64,000 nucleotides of DNA from Endozoicomonas sp. 8E (GTDB lineage Bacteria; Pseudomonadota; Gammaproteobacteria; Pseudomonadales; Endozoicomonadaceae), in NCBI RefSeq assembly GCF_032883915.1, contig NZ_CP120717.1, forward strand, positions 2,921,697-2,985,696. The letters run 5' to 3'. Below, piece after piece: positions 31,098-41,300 of the stretch. How positions within the stretch are numbered: the first letter of the stretch is position 1; each line of letters opens with the position of its first letter. Below the pieces are notes generated by a model. That model was not told where the DNA came from, made no database searches, and was given only the letters and a program-made list of their open reading frames with translations. The translations under genes were made by a program, and so were the position numbers.

Positions 31098-34000
31098 GCG
31101 ATTCACGTCAGTGCTGAGGTAATACAGGTTGCCGGAGTGCTTGCTGAACAAAATGAAGTGAACACTCTCCCGCACCACCTTGTGGACCGGCAGGTGCTCT
31201 TCGTCCAGAGCCTTTCGGACACGCTCATTGATCGTCCGTAAGCCGCTTTCGTCGTTTTTATTGTTCGGCACGTCGCCATCCATCAGACTGTTCAGGAAAG
31301 TAATATGGGTTTGGGTGGAATCGTCATAAAAACCGGCCCTAAGGATACGACGTGTGTCGTTGTCATCGACATCCCGCATGGGAATCAGTCCATGGTCGGA
31401 TGTCGTTGTGTCGGATGTCGTTGTGCCGGGCGCCGCTACAGGTGGCACAGGAGGTACGCTGAGCTGGCCATCCAGGGTTTCTGCCGCAATCGCCCGGTGA
31501 GTCAGCTGACCGGACGGGCTGGCCGTCAACAGGTAATAATAGGGGGCATCAAATACCAGCAATTGTGACTCATCTTTGTTCGGCATTATCTTTGAGACAT
31601 GGCGGCCAAACGAGCTGGCATTCAACTCACCAAAGTGCCAGATTTCCCGGGTCAGTAACTCCTTATTCTGGAATAACACCTTGCCATTGGCGGAGTCAAA
31701 AAAATAGTAGCCGATAGCCGGGTTCCCCTGGACGGGTTGCAGCTGGGCCGGTTGCAGCTGGGCATTGTCAGCAATGAACCGGATTTTCAGATGGTTGAAG
31801 GTATCGTACCAAAGCCGGACCTGGTCTAATTGTTCCCAGTCCGCTTTGGCCAGTCCCAGCTTGCCAGGGAAGCAGCGGTAAGGTTTCTTGAGATACTCAT
31901 TGACCTGTCGGTCACAGTCCTGCTTGTGTTGCAGCCAGGCCGGGTTCTGCTCGACCCGCGAGGGCCGATCAGGTCTCACGGGTAACGGGTCAGAGGCACC
32001 TTTCATCGCCCACCGGTTTGGTTTTTTGACAGCCAACCAGACTGTTCGCCACTGCTCCGGCGCTCTGGCCATACAGCGTTCACGGACCCGGGTTGAGGCG
32101 TCGCAGTCCTTCATCTCCAGCGGCAAAAACCGGCTGGCCGCGGTGTAGCGGCTCATGATTCGGTTCAGTTTCGACGCCCCTGATAGCCCGTCATTCAGTG
32201 ATCCAGTGTCGTATAATCGATGGATCACTTTGCCGTGCGACTGCCACTCAAACTGTGCGTTGGCATCTTCGGCCACCACTTTATACGGAGAGGATGGCCT
32301 CGGTTCAGGAAACTCGAAACGGGTCTCACCCAGCATGATGTGCCGGATTCGGTCCCCGAAATAGTTCTGCGAGGACCAGCAGCGATGTTCCTGGTCAGCC
32401 TGCTCGGTAATACAGGCATAGGGAACCTGACCGTCGTAGTTCAACACCCAGGTAGAGGCCGTCTGCCCGGGGTGGACGCGAATGTAATGAGCTCCGTCTG
32501 ACATCAGGATGCAGGTTTTATTCCCGTTAGGCCTATACAGGTCATAATCCAGCAGTTTGGAAAATTCGTCTGAGACCTCACGAAAAACGACGATGTGATC
32601 CTTGTCATCAAGATACAGGCTGCTGGTTGACTGACGGTACACCAAACCGTCGGTATGAGTGAACATCTGGATAAGGTATTTATAGTGGTAACGGGTGCTA
32701 CATTCATCAAAGCCACGGGCTCCACAGTATTTGATCCGGGTGCTTATTACCTTTTTCTGGTAAAACCGTTTCAGCTTGCTGTCGCTGACGGCATCCAGAA
32801 GCTGTGCACCGGGAGAACTGCTGTCTGGCGCACTCCCTCGAGGAAAACGATCGTAGGGAGTGTAGCGGAGCCTGACCTCCCACTGGGGTAAGGCGGGCAT
32901 GAAAATGTTGTTTTTACCGGTCATCTGCCTCAGGTTGTGGAACACCCCGTTTGAGCATTGGTAGCCGGTTAAACGCGACTCCGTCCGGCACAATGTCGCC
33001 AGGGCATCGTCAATCAGGTTAAAGAGACCCGAGGCGTACTCGATCCTGTTAATGTCGGTGGCGCAATCCTGTACAAGGCCGGCCTCTACATAGGGCTCAT
33101 CCTTACAGCGTTTCCAGTCGTCTTTTTTTCCGGCGACGAAGGTTGTCTGGTATGAATAGCCGCCACCGTAGGTCAGGGTCTGGTTCATCAGGTTGATCGA
33201 CTGGATATTCAGGGCCAGGAGGCTTTTGCCATCCCCGCTCGTCAACGCATTGAGGGTCTGGTTGTTGGCCTGGTTGTTGGCCAGGAAGCTTTCGGGGTCC
33301 AGCTGGGCGTGGATCAGGTCAAAGATTTTTGCCGCCTTACCCGAGGCGTCCCGTAATTTTTTAAAGGCCAGCTTCTCTGCCCGGCTCTTGTAATCGAGAT
33401 TAAAAAGCGTCCTGATATGGTGCATGATCCCACCAAGCACGATCCCCAAGACTGGATTGACAAGCACTAACCCGATGGAGATAGCCGTATCCACCGACTC
33501 AAAGATCACCCTGGATTCCATGAGTTTCTTAACTTCCGGATCCTCTTCGTTCTCATATTCAATGATGGTCAGGGTGAGACTGCCTACCTGCACGCTGGGA
33601 AGCAGAAAGGGTACAAAACGACCGGCTGTTTTACCCAGCCTGCCGACTTTTTTCAGACCCACGGGGAGCTTGCCCGGCACGGAAATCTTGGGTAGCTTTG
33701 GTGCTTTCTGACCGGAAGGAATTGACGGCACGATGACTGGAGTGATGGCCTTGATCCCGTGCCGTCCGACATTGGCTATGTCAATCAATTGTAATGCCAA
33801 CGACGTATAAAAAAACGTCTTTCGCCCGATATAAATCTGCCGCTCGGTGACCGTCATATTCCCGGATGGGGGCTGGCTATAATGGTGCCCCACGGGAGAA
33901 ATCCCGGCTAGCAGGTCGTAAAGGCCTATAAAAGACGCCAGCCTGTTCATATTGGCGTTGGCGGTTCTTTTCCCTTTGACCAGCGATGGCAAGCCTTGAC

Positions 34001-37000
34001 GACCCGTCCCCTGGAGAAAACCCCGGAAGCGGTCAAAAGCTCCGGACGTAAACCGGATGTTTTTTCGGACCAGGGTGTCGGGTTCCAAAAAGTCCATGCG
34101 CCAGCCCCGGCCATCCCGACGGAGGGTATCCAGTTGCGGGATCATGCTGTCGGGGAGTGAGTGCCGGGCTTTAATGTCCCCCAGGGCAGTGTCCAACTCC
34201 AACAGCCGCTGCCTGAATTCGGCCCGTTCAGAGGCCACACCTGAGAGACTGTCTTTAGTCCGGGGCGGCACCGGAACCGAAAGGTGGCTGGGCGGCAAAT
34301 AGCGGAGGGGGGCTTTTGAATCCGATGGCCGGGGTGACACCAGCACCGTCGTTTCGCCGGGAAGCAGCCGGCAATCCGGTTGTCCGGAGCCCGGGGAGCG
34401 CAGCACAAGGTTTTCAATCGCCGGGCGGTCCTTCGGCATCAGGTGCTGGATATCTTTCACCAGTCGTTTGAAAACATGGGGGCTGCGGCTTCTGGGCTCG
34501 ATAATCAGCTCGCCCACCAGGGGTTTGCCGTTGGCGGGCGATTGGGTCATAAAGGTTTTCAGGCCGTTCAGAGCCGTGATTCCGCGGGACTGGTTGCTGC
34601 TGGCAAGATCGCTGACGGTCAGACTGGCGATGTGGCCGTCCGGGGTAAAGTAGACCAGTGTCGTCAAAGCATGGGCGATCAGTCTGGCTGGCCGACCGAG
34701 AACGGTGACGCGGTTGCCGTCTCCCCCGGCGATGGCCGACTGAACCCGGCCATCGGGTGTGAGCAGCACATAACTGCCAGAGGGGGTGGTTTTCAGCAAC
34801 AGGGGTTGGCCACTCAGGGTCCCGTCTTTTATCTGCTGTTGAGCACGGGTAAACGAATCTTCGTCCAGGGCAATGATCGAGTGCATGCCCCGGACGTGAG
34901 CTAATGCGTCCTTGCCTTCCAGCCGACGATACCGGGTGAAAAAATTTTGCAGCCAGCGCTCACCTTCGTTGCCGGGTTTGAGCAGGGCGATATCAATTTT
35001 TTTACCTTTGTTGTCTTTTTTGCCATCAAGATTGAGTTGGGTTTCGGGGCCGGAAAGTAACCGGAGCGCATACACCAGCGCTTTACGTCGAGCATCGCAG
35101 CTGCCGGTATTGGCTGATCTTCGGCGCCTGTCACAAGCCCCCGGTAGCTGGTCTGTGAAAATCTGCATGTTGGCGAAATCATTTTTGTAGATCCTCCTAA
35201 GTTTGGTGATACCTTCTTCCGTTTTGCGATCGACAGTGTGAATATTGTATGATCCTGCCAGTATCCGTTCTTTGAGGGTTTTGAAAGCCCTGGCCTTTGC
35301 TTCTTTACTCTGGAAGTTGTCCATTTCCTGCTCAAGCAGCTTGACTTCGTCCGTAGGAAAACGTCTTTCATAGCGAGCAAGCCATTCAGTGTAAGAGGAA
35401 GATTGCTCTGCCAGTTCGAGTGTTTCTCTCAAATGCCCGGTTTCTCCTTCATCCGGATGGACGAAAGCAACTTTTTCAGTCGCCGGTTGCCGCACTAATC
35501 CATGCAAGATCGCGGAGGAGAAATTAAAATGTAATGTGTATTCCCGGGCATCTTTTCTGGCCTCTAAATCGTGGTCGACTAAGGACCTGAGCACCTTGTC
35601 TATCGATTTGGCAGGGGCAGAGCTGTCGGTTATGTCTCCGAACAAGTCATTTTCATAGATGGGCTTTCCTTCGACAACGGCCTCGACCAAAGCTTCTTTG
35701 AGCCTTTTATCGATAGATTTATGTTGGATTATGGTTGTGATCAAATTCTCCTTGACTCTTTCATCGATAGACTTATTTGTGACCATGACGTCGATCAAAT
35801 GCTGTTTGAGTCTGGCTTCGATAGACTTATGTTCGATTATGGCTTTGATCAAATTCCTTTTGAGTCTGGTATCGATAAACTCGTTTTCGGAGTCAAGGGA
35901 GGGCAGCGTGAACTTGGTCTGGTATGCAACGGTGTTGTCGTAGTTCAGGGTAAAAACAATAAGGTCGAGTTTAGGATAGGGCGTATCTTTCGAGGTTGAT
36001 GGCTTATCAGGATCAGCACCGTCAGTTTGCCGAGGTACGCCTGCTGACACGGATCCTCTAACGGCAACAGCTGAGTTTGCACGGATACCTTCTTTGGCCA
36101 ACTCCCTCAGAACTTCAGGTACAACATAATCTTTTTGGCCAGTATCCAGTACCCCCACAGAACCTGAAATGTCTTGTGCAGAGTTATCAAAAGCGAATGC
36201 TATGGTTTGTACGGTGGTATCCTTGGGGATCGCCATACTTAAAGCCGATGATAGCTTTTTCGCTAAGTTCTGAGTGTAGAAAGGAGAAAATGCACTCAAG
36301 TTGATATCAAGGAAAAGAAGACTTCCAGTAACGATAACTTTAGTGCCTTCGCCAATATTTGTGGGTGGAACTCCTGTTATTTTTTTAATTTTTTTTCCTT
36401 CCGTTGAATCATAATCAATGAAGTTGTATAAAACGCTGGTTTTTTCGGTTCGGTGCTTTTTAAAAAGTTCAAGAATCTTTCTTGAGGGGTAGTCGTTTTT
36501 TATATTTCGATTATTAGGGAAATTAATCATTATCAAGTTTTCGTTTGATTGCTCAGGTCCTGTTTTTGAAGGGTCAACGCCAAGGTTGTGAGATTTCCTG
36601 TTGAAGAAGAGGTTGGTGGCAAAGAAATCATTAGTTGGTACGATTGTAACTTTTTTTATTTGTTTTATTTTTTTTAATCTTTCAAAAGCATCATAGCCTA
36701 AATTAGCGATAATGTAGTAGTCGATCTCATCGCTACTATTTGAAAGGTCAGTTGACATTATTGCAACTTTATTGACGTCCTCGCTGGAGACAGTAACTTC
36801 TCTTTCCGTATAGAATTGATTGATAGCCTTCTTTATCACTGGTATGGATTTTTCTTTACTTATTCCTAACTTTTTTAAATTTTCTGCGGTCCCATGAAGA
36901 AAAAGGATTTCATCAAGTTGTAGCTTGATCACTGGATGTCCTGGTCGAGACGCCACCATTAGTGGCTGGGTTGCGTCATCAATAGCTAGTGTGGGAATGT

Positions 37001-37883
37001 CCTTCTCAGCATTTATTTTTTCATTTAAAAACAATCTATTATCAGTGCTTTGTGTTATATCATATTCCGAAAGCCTATAGAATATGTCATGAATTTTGCT
37101 TTGTGCTACGACGCTTTTAATTAGACTGAGTTCTTCTTTTGACAGGTCTGTATCGTATCTCCCAAAATAAGTGCTGGGATCAGGAATAATTCCATCTAAA
37201 AACATTTTTTCTAAAAGTATACCTATCTTGGCTCTTTCGAGCTGCTTATTCTTATCGGAGCTTATTTTTATGGCAAATGGAAACATGGGCTCGATCGAAT
37301 CGCTCTTTCTTTTTAGAAAGAATTTACGGTTATTTTCTGGTAATAGCCCTTTATCAATGTATACCCCTCCAAGCTCGAATTCGTGAAACAGTCCTATAAA
37401 TCTTTCGGTTATCAAAGTGTTAGTAAAACTTAAAGTGTACCTGATAAATTGACTGTATTTTCTTTCGAAATTTATCCGCTCTTTATAAACGACAGCATTG
37501 GTAATGGAATTTTGAATTTTATTCAATATTTTGTTGGTTTGATTCCATTGGTTGACAAATTCTCTCTTCAAATTATTTGAAAAGGTGGATTTATTTATAT
37601 TCAGCTTTTTTATGTCACCGCTTTTACCCATAAAATTATCAATTTGTCTCCAGATGCTGTTTTTCAAATGCGCAATATCATCGGGAGAGTTTTTTTTAAT
37701 GCCTTGCTTTTTTCTCTCAGAAAGCAGCAGTGAATATAGAATTTTTTGGTATATCAAACGTTCGAGAGCCCACACATGGAGCTCATAGTCCGGATTTACC
37801 CTGGCCCATATTGTTAGAAAACTAAACTGCCAGTCTTTAACACGGCCGACAATACTAACATGAATCTTCTTGGGTACTGGCAT
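31077..37883 (-). CDS. Toxin C, N-terminal part: TcdA/TcdB-like giant protein (frameshifted)
   Basis: 2,268 aa up to a TGA at 31077-31079. The ATG at 37883 follows TCAGGTGTTATTATG and has no in-frame start upstream. It begins KKIHVSIVG, the TcdB IHFVWIG strand with the Trp lost. GGVYIDKGLLP has D177-K-G for DXD, and the C80-like fold has S521 for His and no Cys. A linker of four 18-residue helical repeats follows, then the C917-D-R-R-R-R-S...C929 loop, a second C80-like fold, and a full TcdA/TcdB pore domain. The pore domain contains amphipathic and hydrophobic helices, the EENEEDPEV-like segment, and YQCSNGVFHNL before MPALPQW. The reading frame is lost in a CCCCGGGG stretch at 31091-31098, where B and D read straight through. 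The C-terminal third continues in another frame at 27997-31097. Confidence 0.85.
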   Translation of the reverse strand: MPVPKKIHVSIVGRVKDWQFSFLTIWARVNPDYELHVWALERLIYQKILYSLLLSERKKQGIKKNSPDDIAHLKNSIWRQIDNFMGKSGDIKKLNINKSTFSNNLKREFVNQWNQTNKILNKIQNSITNAVVYKERINFERKYSQFIRYTLSFTNTLITERFIGLFHEFELGGVYIDKGLLPENNRKFFLKRKSDSIEPMFPFAIKISSDKNKQLERAKIGILLEKMFLDGIIPDPSTYFGRYDTDLSKEELSLIKSVVAQSKIHDIFYRLSEYDITQSTDNRLFLNEKINAEKDIPTLAIDDATQPLMVASRPGHPVIKLQLDEILFLHGTAENLKKLGISKEKSIPVIKKAINQFYTEREVTVSSEDVNKVAIMSTDLSNSSDEIDYYIIANLGYDAFERLKKIKQIKKVTIVPTNDFFATNLFFNRKSHNLGVDPSKTGPEQSNENLIMINFPNNRNIKNDYPSRKILELFKKHRTEKTSVLYNFIDYDSTEGKKIKKITGVPPTNIGEGTKVIVTGSLLFLDINLSAFSPFYTQNLAKKLSSALSMAIPKDTTVQTIAFAFDNSAQDISGSVGVLDTGQKDYVVPEVLRELAKEGIRANSAVAVRGSVSAGVPRQTDGADPDKPSTSKDTPYPKLDLIVFTLNYDNTVAYQTKFTLPSLDSENEFIDTRLKRNLIKAIIEHKSIEARLKQHLIDVMVTNKSIDERVKENLITTIIQHKSIDKRLKEALVEAVVEGKPIYENDLFGDITDSSAPAKSIDKVLRSLVDHDLEARKDAREYTLHFNFSSAILHGLVRQPATEKVAFVHPDEGETGHLRETLELAEQSSSYTEWLARYERRFPTDEVKLLEQEMDNFQSKEAKARAFKTLKERILAGSYNIHTVDRKTEEGITKLRRIYKNDFANMQIFTDQLPGACDRRRRSANTGSCDARRKALVYALRLLSGPETQLNLDGKKDNKGKKIDIALLKPGNEGERWLQNFFTRYRRLEGKDALAHVRGMHSIIALDEDSFTRAQQQIKDGTLSGQPLLLKTTPSGSYVLLTPDGRVQSAIAGGDGNRVTVLGRPARLIAHALTTLVYFTPDGHIASLTVSDLASSNQSRGITALNGLKTFMTQSPANGKPLVGELIIEPRSRSPHVFKRLVKDIQHLMPKDRPAIENLVLRSPGSGQPDCRLLPGETTVLVSPRPSDSKAPLRYLPPSHLSVPVPPRTKDSLSGVASERAEFRQRLLELDTALGDIKARHSLPDSMIPQLDTLRRDGRGWRMDFLEPDTLVRKNIRFTSGAFDRFRGFLQGTGRQGLPSLVKGKRTANANMNRLASFIGLYDLLAGISPVGHHYSQPPSGNMTVTERQIYIGRKTFFYTSLALQLIDIANVGRHGIKAITPVIVPSIPSGQKAPKLPKISVPGKLPVGLKKVGRLGKTAGRFVPFLLPSVQVGSLTLTIIEYENEEDPEVKKLMESRVIFESVDTAISIGLVLVNPVLGIVLGGIMHHIRTLFNLDYKSRAEKLAFKKLRDASGKAAKIFDLIHAQLDPESFLANNQANNQTLNALTSGDGKSLLALNIQSINLMNQTLTYGGGYSYQTTFVAGKKDDWKRCKDEPYVEAGLVQDCATDINRIEYASGLFNLIDDALATLCRTESRLTGYQCSNGVFHNLRQMTGKNNIFMPALPQWEVRLRYTPYDRFPRGSAPDSSSPGAQLLDAVSDSKLKRFYQKKVISTRIKYCGARGFDECSTRYHYKYLIQMFTHTDGLVYRQSTSSLYLDDKDHIVVFREVSDEFSKLLDYDLYRPNGNKTCILMSDGAHYIRVHPGQTASTWVLNYDGQVPYACITEQADQEHRCWSSQNYFGDRIRHIMLGETRFEFPEPRPSSPYKVVAEDANAQFEWQSHGKVIHRLYDTGSLNDGLSGASKLNRIMSRYTAASRFLPLEMKDCDASTRVRERCMARAPEQWRTVWLAVKKPNRWAMKGASDPLPVRPDRPSRVEQNPAWLQHKQDCDRQVNEYLKKPYRCFPGKLGLAKADWEQLDQVRLWYDTFNHLKIRFIADNAQLQPAQLQPVQGNPAIGYYFFDSANGKVLFQNKELLTREIWHFGELNASSFGRHVSKIMPNKDESQLLVFDAPYYYLLTASPSGQLTHRAIAAETLDGQLSVPPVPPVAAPGTTTSDTTTSDHGLIPMRDVDDNDTRRILRAGFYDDSTQTHITFLNSLMDGDVPNNKNDESGLRTINERVRKALDEEHLPVHKVVRESVHFILFSKHSGNLYYLSTDVNRPGASSG
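35097..35135 (-). other. Cys-Cys loop with furin-type site in toxin C
   Basis: C917-D-R-R-R-R-S-A-N-T-G-S-C929 keeps the same 12-residue Cys-to-Cys spacing as toxins B and D and contains R-R-R-R|S. Confidence 0.6.
35657..35875 (-). repeat. Four 18-residue repeats in the linker of toxin C
   Basis: Four units of 54 bp follow the pattern D-x-R-[LV]-K-x-x-L-[IV]-x-x-[IV]-[IV]-x-x-K-S-I. The heptad-like spacing suggests amphipathic helices. Toxin D has related units around its nonapeptide array; toxin B has none. Confidence 0.75.
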
Positions 37884-38380
37884 AATAACACCTGATAGAT
37901 TGACCTATATGGTTTCCCAAAGTGATGCGATACTTGACTTTCTTCCTGGAAACCTTACCGAGAATAGCGTCCGTCTGGGCGACCCCGTCTAGGCTACCCC
38001 GGGCGAGGACGGCAGAAAATTGAGGATGAAAATTCGGTTTAGTGAGGAAAATAGCAAGCTATTTGACGAACAAAAGCGGATTTTCAGACCAATTACTGCT
38101 GCCGCACGACTGCATGGATGCAGGAGATCGAGCAAAGCAGGACCAGTTGGCGGACAGTCTATTCCAGGTCAGGCTTCCAGAGTGATCAGAAGCTTTCAAA
38201 TGTGAACAAAGCACAACACGCAGTTTAGTATGGAACACCGTCATATTCCCCAAGAAATCTGCGAAGGAGAATGGGCGAGCCATCGCCATATGGAGTACTG
38301 TCATTAAATCAGATATCAAACCACTTTGAGACGCTGACCTTCTTACCAGTTCTTTAAAAGAAATGTGTCGCTAATATTGT
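37884..38380. promoter_or_regulatory. Intergenic region between toxins D and C: leader interrupted by a MITE-like element
   Basis: The first 60 bp upstream of toxin C match the B and D leaders up to the GATACTTGACTTT block. The match resumes at AGTGATCAGAAGCTTT (about 38181) through the TTTAGTATGGAAC block (about 38225). In between sits the element at 37945-38180. The rest, up to the toxin D stop, shows no gene. Confidence 0.6.
37945..38180. mobile_element. MITE-like element, degenerate copy with a small internal insertion
   Basis: Its core, AATTGAGGATGAAAATTCGG through AGCTATTTGACGAACAAAAG, matches the copy at 62585-62751 in reverse orientation. The terminal repeats are decayed (ACCGAGAATAG left; CTATTCCAGGTCAGG right). 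About 40 bp around 38105-38150 is absent from the other copies. It encodes no transposase. Confidence 0.7.
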
Positions 38381-41300
38381 TCAGCCACTACCCATTGTCG
38401 TCAAAGGTTGAGGACTCGTCAGGTTTTGTATCATTCCCTGGCTTTCCGATAGGATAAACGACGGGATCTCGCCACTGCTATTGCCAGTCAGGGCACTGAG
38501 GTCCTGAACCAGTCGCTGGTAGTGCTGGTACAGTTCCGTATCATTCAGGGTTGTTCCTACTGGTCGCTCACTCTCCGATCCAATGTCGTTTTTCTTACCT
38601 CCGGCCAGGCTGCACAGGTAATTCACCAGCCGTTGACCTCTGCCAATGATCTTGTTTAGAAAGGCCAGGGCGCCGTTGTCGCCATCGACACTGTCGTCCA
38701 GGGCTGACTGACTGTCATTCCTGTTGATCACAGCCATGGGGTTCAGGCTGACTTGTCCGCCTTTAAAATGCAGGCTGGCCAGCACGTCCGGTTTCACCAG
38801 CGCCAGCGTCTGGTTTGTGCCGGTATTGATGATCCTGAAGGTTTCGCTATCCAATGGAAGAGAGTGGTTGCTGCGGGTGAGGTTGCTCTGCGCCTGCCGG
38901 TTACAGTGGCTGAACGCCACCTGTTCTGCGGTGAGGTCGGTAAAGAACAGGGCAGTGCTGTTATCACCCGACAATCGTCGTAAATCCGCCCTCGACCCTG
39001 ACGACAGGAGGATGTAATGCTTGCCATGGCTGTCGATTGTGAGGGCCGGCCTGCACGCCCGCAGGTCATAGACGTCATTGCCAACACCACCGGCCAGGGG
39101 GCGGGTCCAGTCGAGGATGGCTTGCCACAGACTGCTGTTGCCGGGCGCATCCAGTTTTCGGTTGTCACACTGGTCGCCCCGGCTTGACAGCACGTCTGGC
39201 TGTGCTGCGATGTTTCCCGAGGCTCCCAGCAGCAGCAGGTCATGACCGTCCCATCCCTGGAGTGACCACTGTCTGGCGTCGGTACCAAGGTACAGAATGT
39301 TGTTGCGGCTATTGCCCCAGAGTCTCGCTGTCCCGTTGCCCATGGCGGACGAGCTGATCACGGAGGGTATAAACGGCCATGGCTCGTAACCGCTGCCGGG
39401 TTTTGCCCCGCTCACCTGAACACTGTCCGGCTCCCAGCCCCACTGCCCTGTGCCGGTAATAAACACCTGACGTCTGACGTATGTGGGGTCCAGGGGCTCC
39501 AGTGTCAGTTTAATCCCGTCCATCGCCCGGTATGTGACGATTTTCACTGGCCGGTCCCGCTGGATGTACAGGGGGTTGCTGGCTGTGGCGTTGATGAATC
39601 TCAGGCGCTCGTTCCTGACCAGGCTGCTCACCGTGAGTGGCAAGACGACGCCCTGGCCAGAGTCCATCACCCGTGCCGCCAGATCGGATAACGACAGCTC
39701 AAGGTCACTGAACACCAGGGTTGTGGGCTGCAGGAACCGGTCGTGCTGTCTGGCCCAGACCTGCTGAATCTCGATCTCGGCTTCGCCGGTGGTAAACCGG
39801 TCGGACAGCATCAGGTTCTGACCCCGGCGCCAGGCAAGGTAGGGGAAAGCCGGTACATTCTTCAGTTCAATGCGGGTCTGTGCCCTGTCGTGATCGGTGT
39901 TATCTTCTTTAGCCAGGCCGGGATGGATGAGGATCCGGGCAAAAAACGACAAGTCAGTCTCATCCAGTTCAATCACGTCGGACCCGCCCTGGCCCTCCAC
40001 CATGACCCCGAACCGCTGTCGGGTACCGTTCCGGACAAAGGCCACCTGGTGGTTGCGATAGTAAGTGTCCAGCCGCAACGCTTTCAGGCTGATCTGCTCG
40101 CCCTCTGGAGTGCCTGACAGCAGCAGACCCTCGGCCATCACGGCGACCCTGCCAAAGGTGCCCAGTGACTGGTAACCCTTTTGGGTGACCCGGTACAGCA
40201 TCTGGTTGCTCTGGTTATAAACGACCGTGCTCGTTGACTGAGGGAACGATAGCTTCCGGGTGCTGCCAATGACTCGCTGAACACCGTGCTCCTTGCCTGG
40301 CAAACCGAACAACAGTCTCTGTTGACGGGAACTCCGGCCCCGGTAATCCATCCAGGCTACCTGGGTTGGGTTATAGCCGGGGCGCAGCGTGAGGGCGATC
40401 AGTCGGATGTCGGCCCGCTGTCGTATGCCTGCTGGCAGAGATTCCATCGCCTGATTAAAATCTTGCCGGGTCCAGAAGACTGGGCTGCCGGAGGTGTTTC
40501 TGGGCCCCATCAGGCTGAGGTCCAGCGCGACCAGGGCCAGACTCTCCCGGTTGCCCAGGTATTGGGCCTTCGGTGTCTCGATGCGCCACGCCCGGGCGCC
40601 TTCGTCCCACTGGTAGTTGCCTGGCAATCGGAAGCCACCGGACACGGTAAAAAGGCAGGGAACGGAGAGCAGGGCATCGAACTCACTGGGCACTCCGGCC
40701 AGGGAAACGGCGGCAGCCTGCCCACAAAAGGGATGGCCTTTGGCGCCCTGTGCAGGGCGGGGGAAAAACTCGAAAGCCTCCTCTTTACGGGTATCCGACA
40801 GGGCGAGCAGCTGGCCGTCGTCGTTCACCATGACCTCAAACTGGTCGCGGGTGTTGGCCGCCAGCAGGGTGTCGCTGCCCGGGTTGTACCAGAAGTCCAG
40901 TTTCCTGATCGCCCTGAACCGGGGGTGCCGGGGGATCGTGGTGATCGGTTTCAACGGTACCAGCCCCACCGTTGCCGAGAACTGCTTACGGGCCTCTGTT
41001 ACCAGGGTACGCAACTGTTTCTTAAGTTCACCGATGAAAAGCCGGGCACTGGCAGCGGTCCAGGTTCTGCCGGAGTGCATCTGGGGCAATTTGGCGAAGA
41101 CCTGGTTGACTATCTGGCCCAGGTTCATGCTGTCCATCACCACGCCGGACTGAGCGGTGAACTGGCGCACACTTAGCGTATCGTTTGACTTGGCGATGGT
41201 CTGTCCGGTGGCCTCGACCTGCCATTGCTCAAAGGATTCCGACTCCAGCGACAGGTTTTCGCTGACCACCCGGGTGTTGTCCCAGGCCTTGTCCGGTATC

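Noticed and set aside
31091-31098. Programmed -1 frameshift in toxin C
   Set aside because: The site does not fit the X-XXY-YYZ slippery heptamer in the incoming frame, and B and D need no shift.
38059-38319. 86-codon minus-strand ORF upstream of toxin C
   Set aside because: It is made of the interrupted leader plus MITE-like sequence, has no conserved protein family, and is split relative to B and D.
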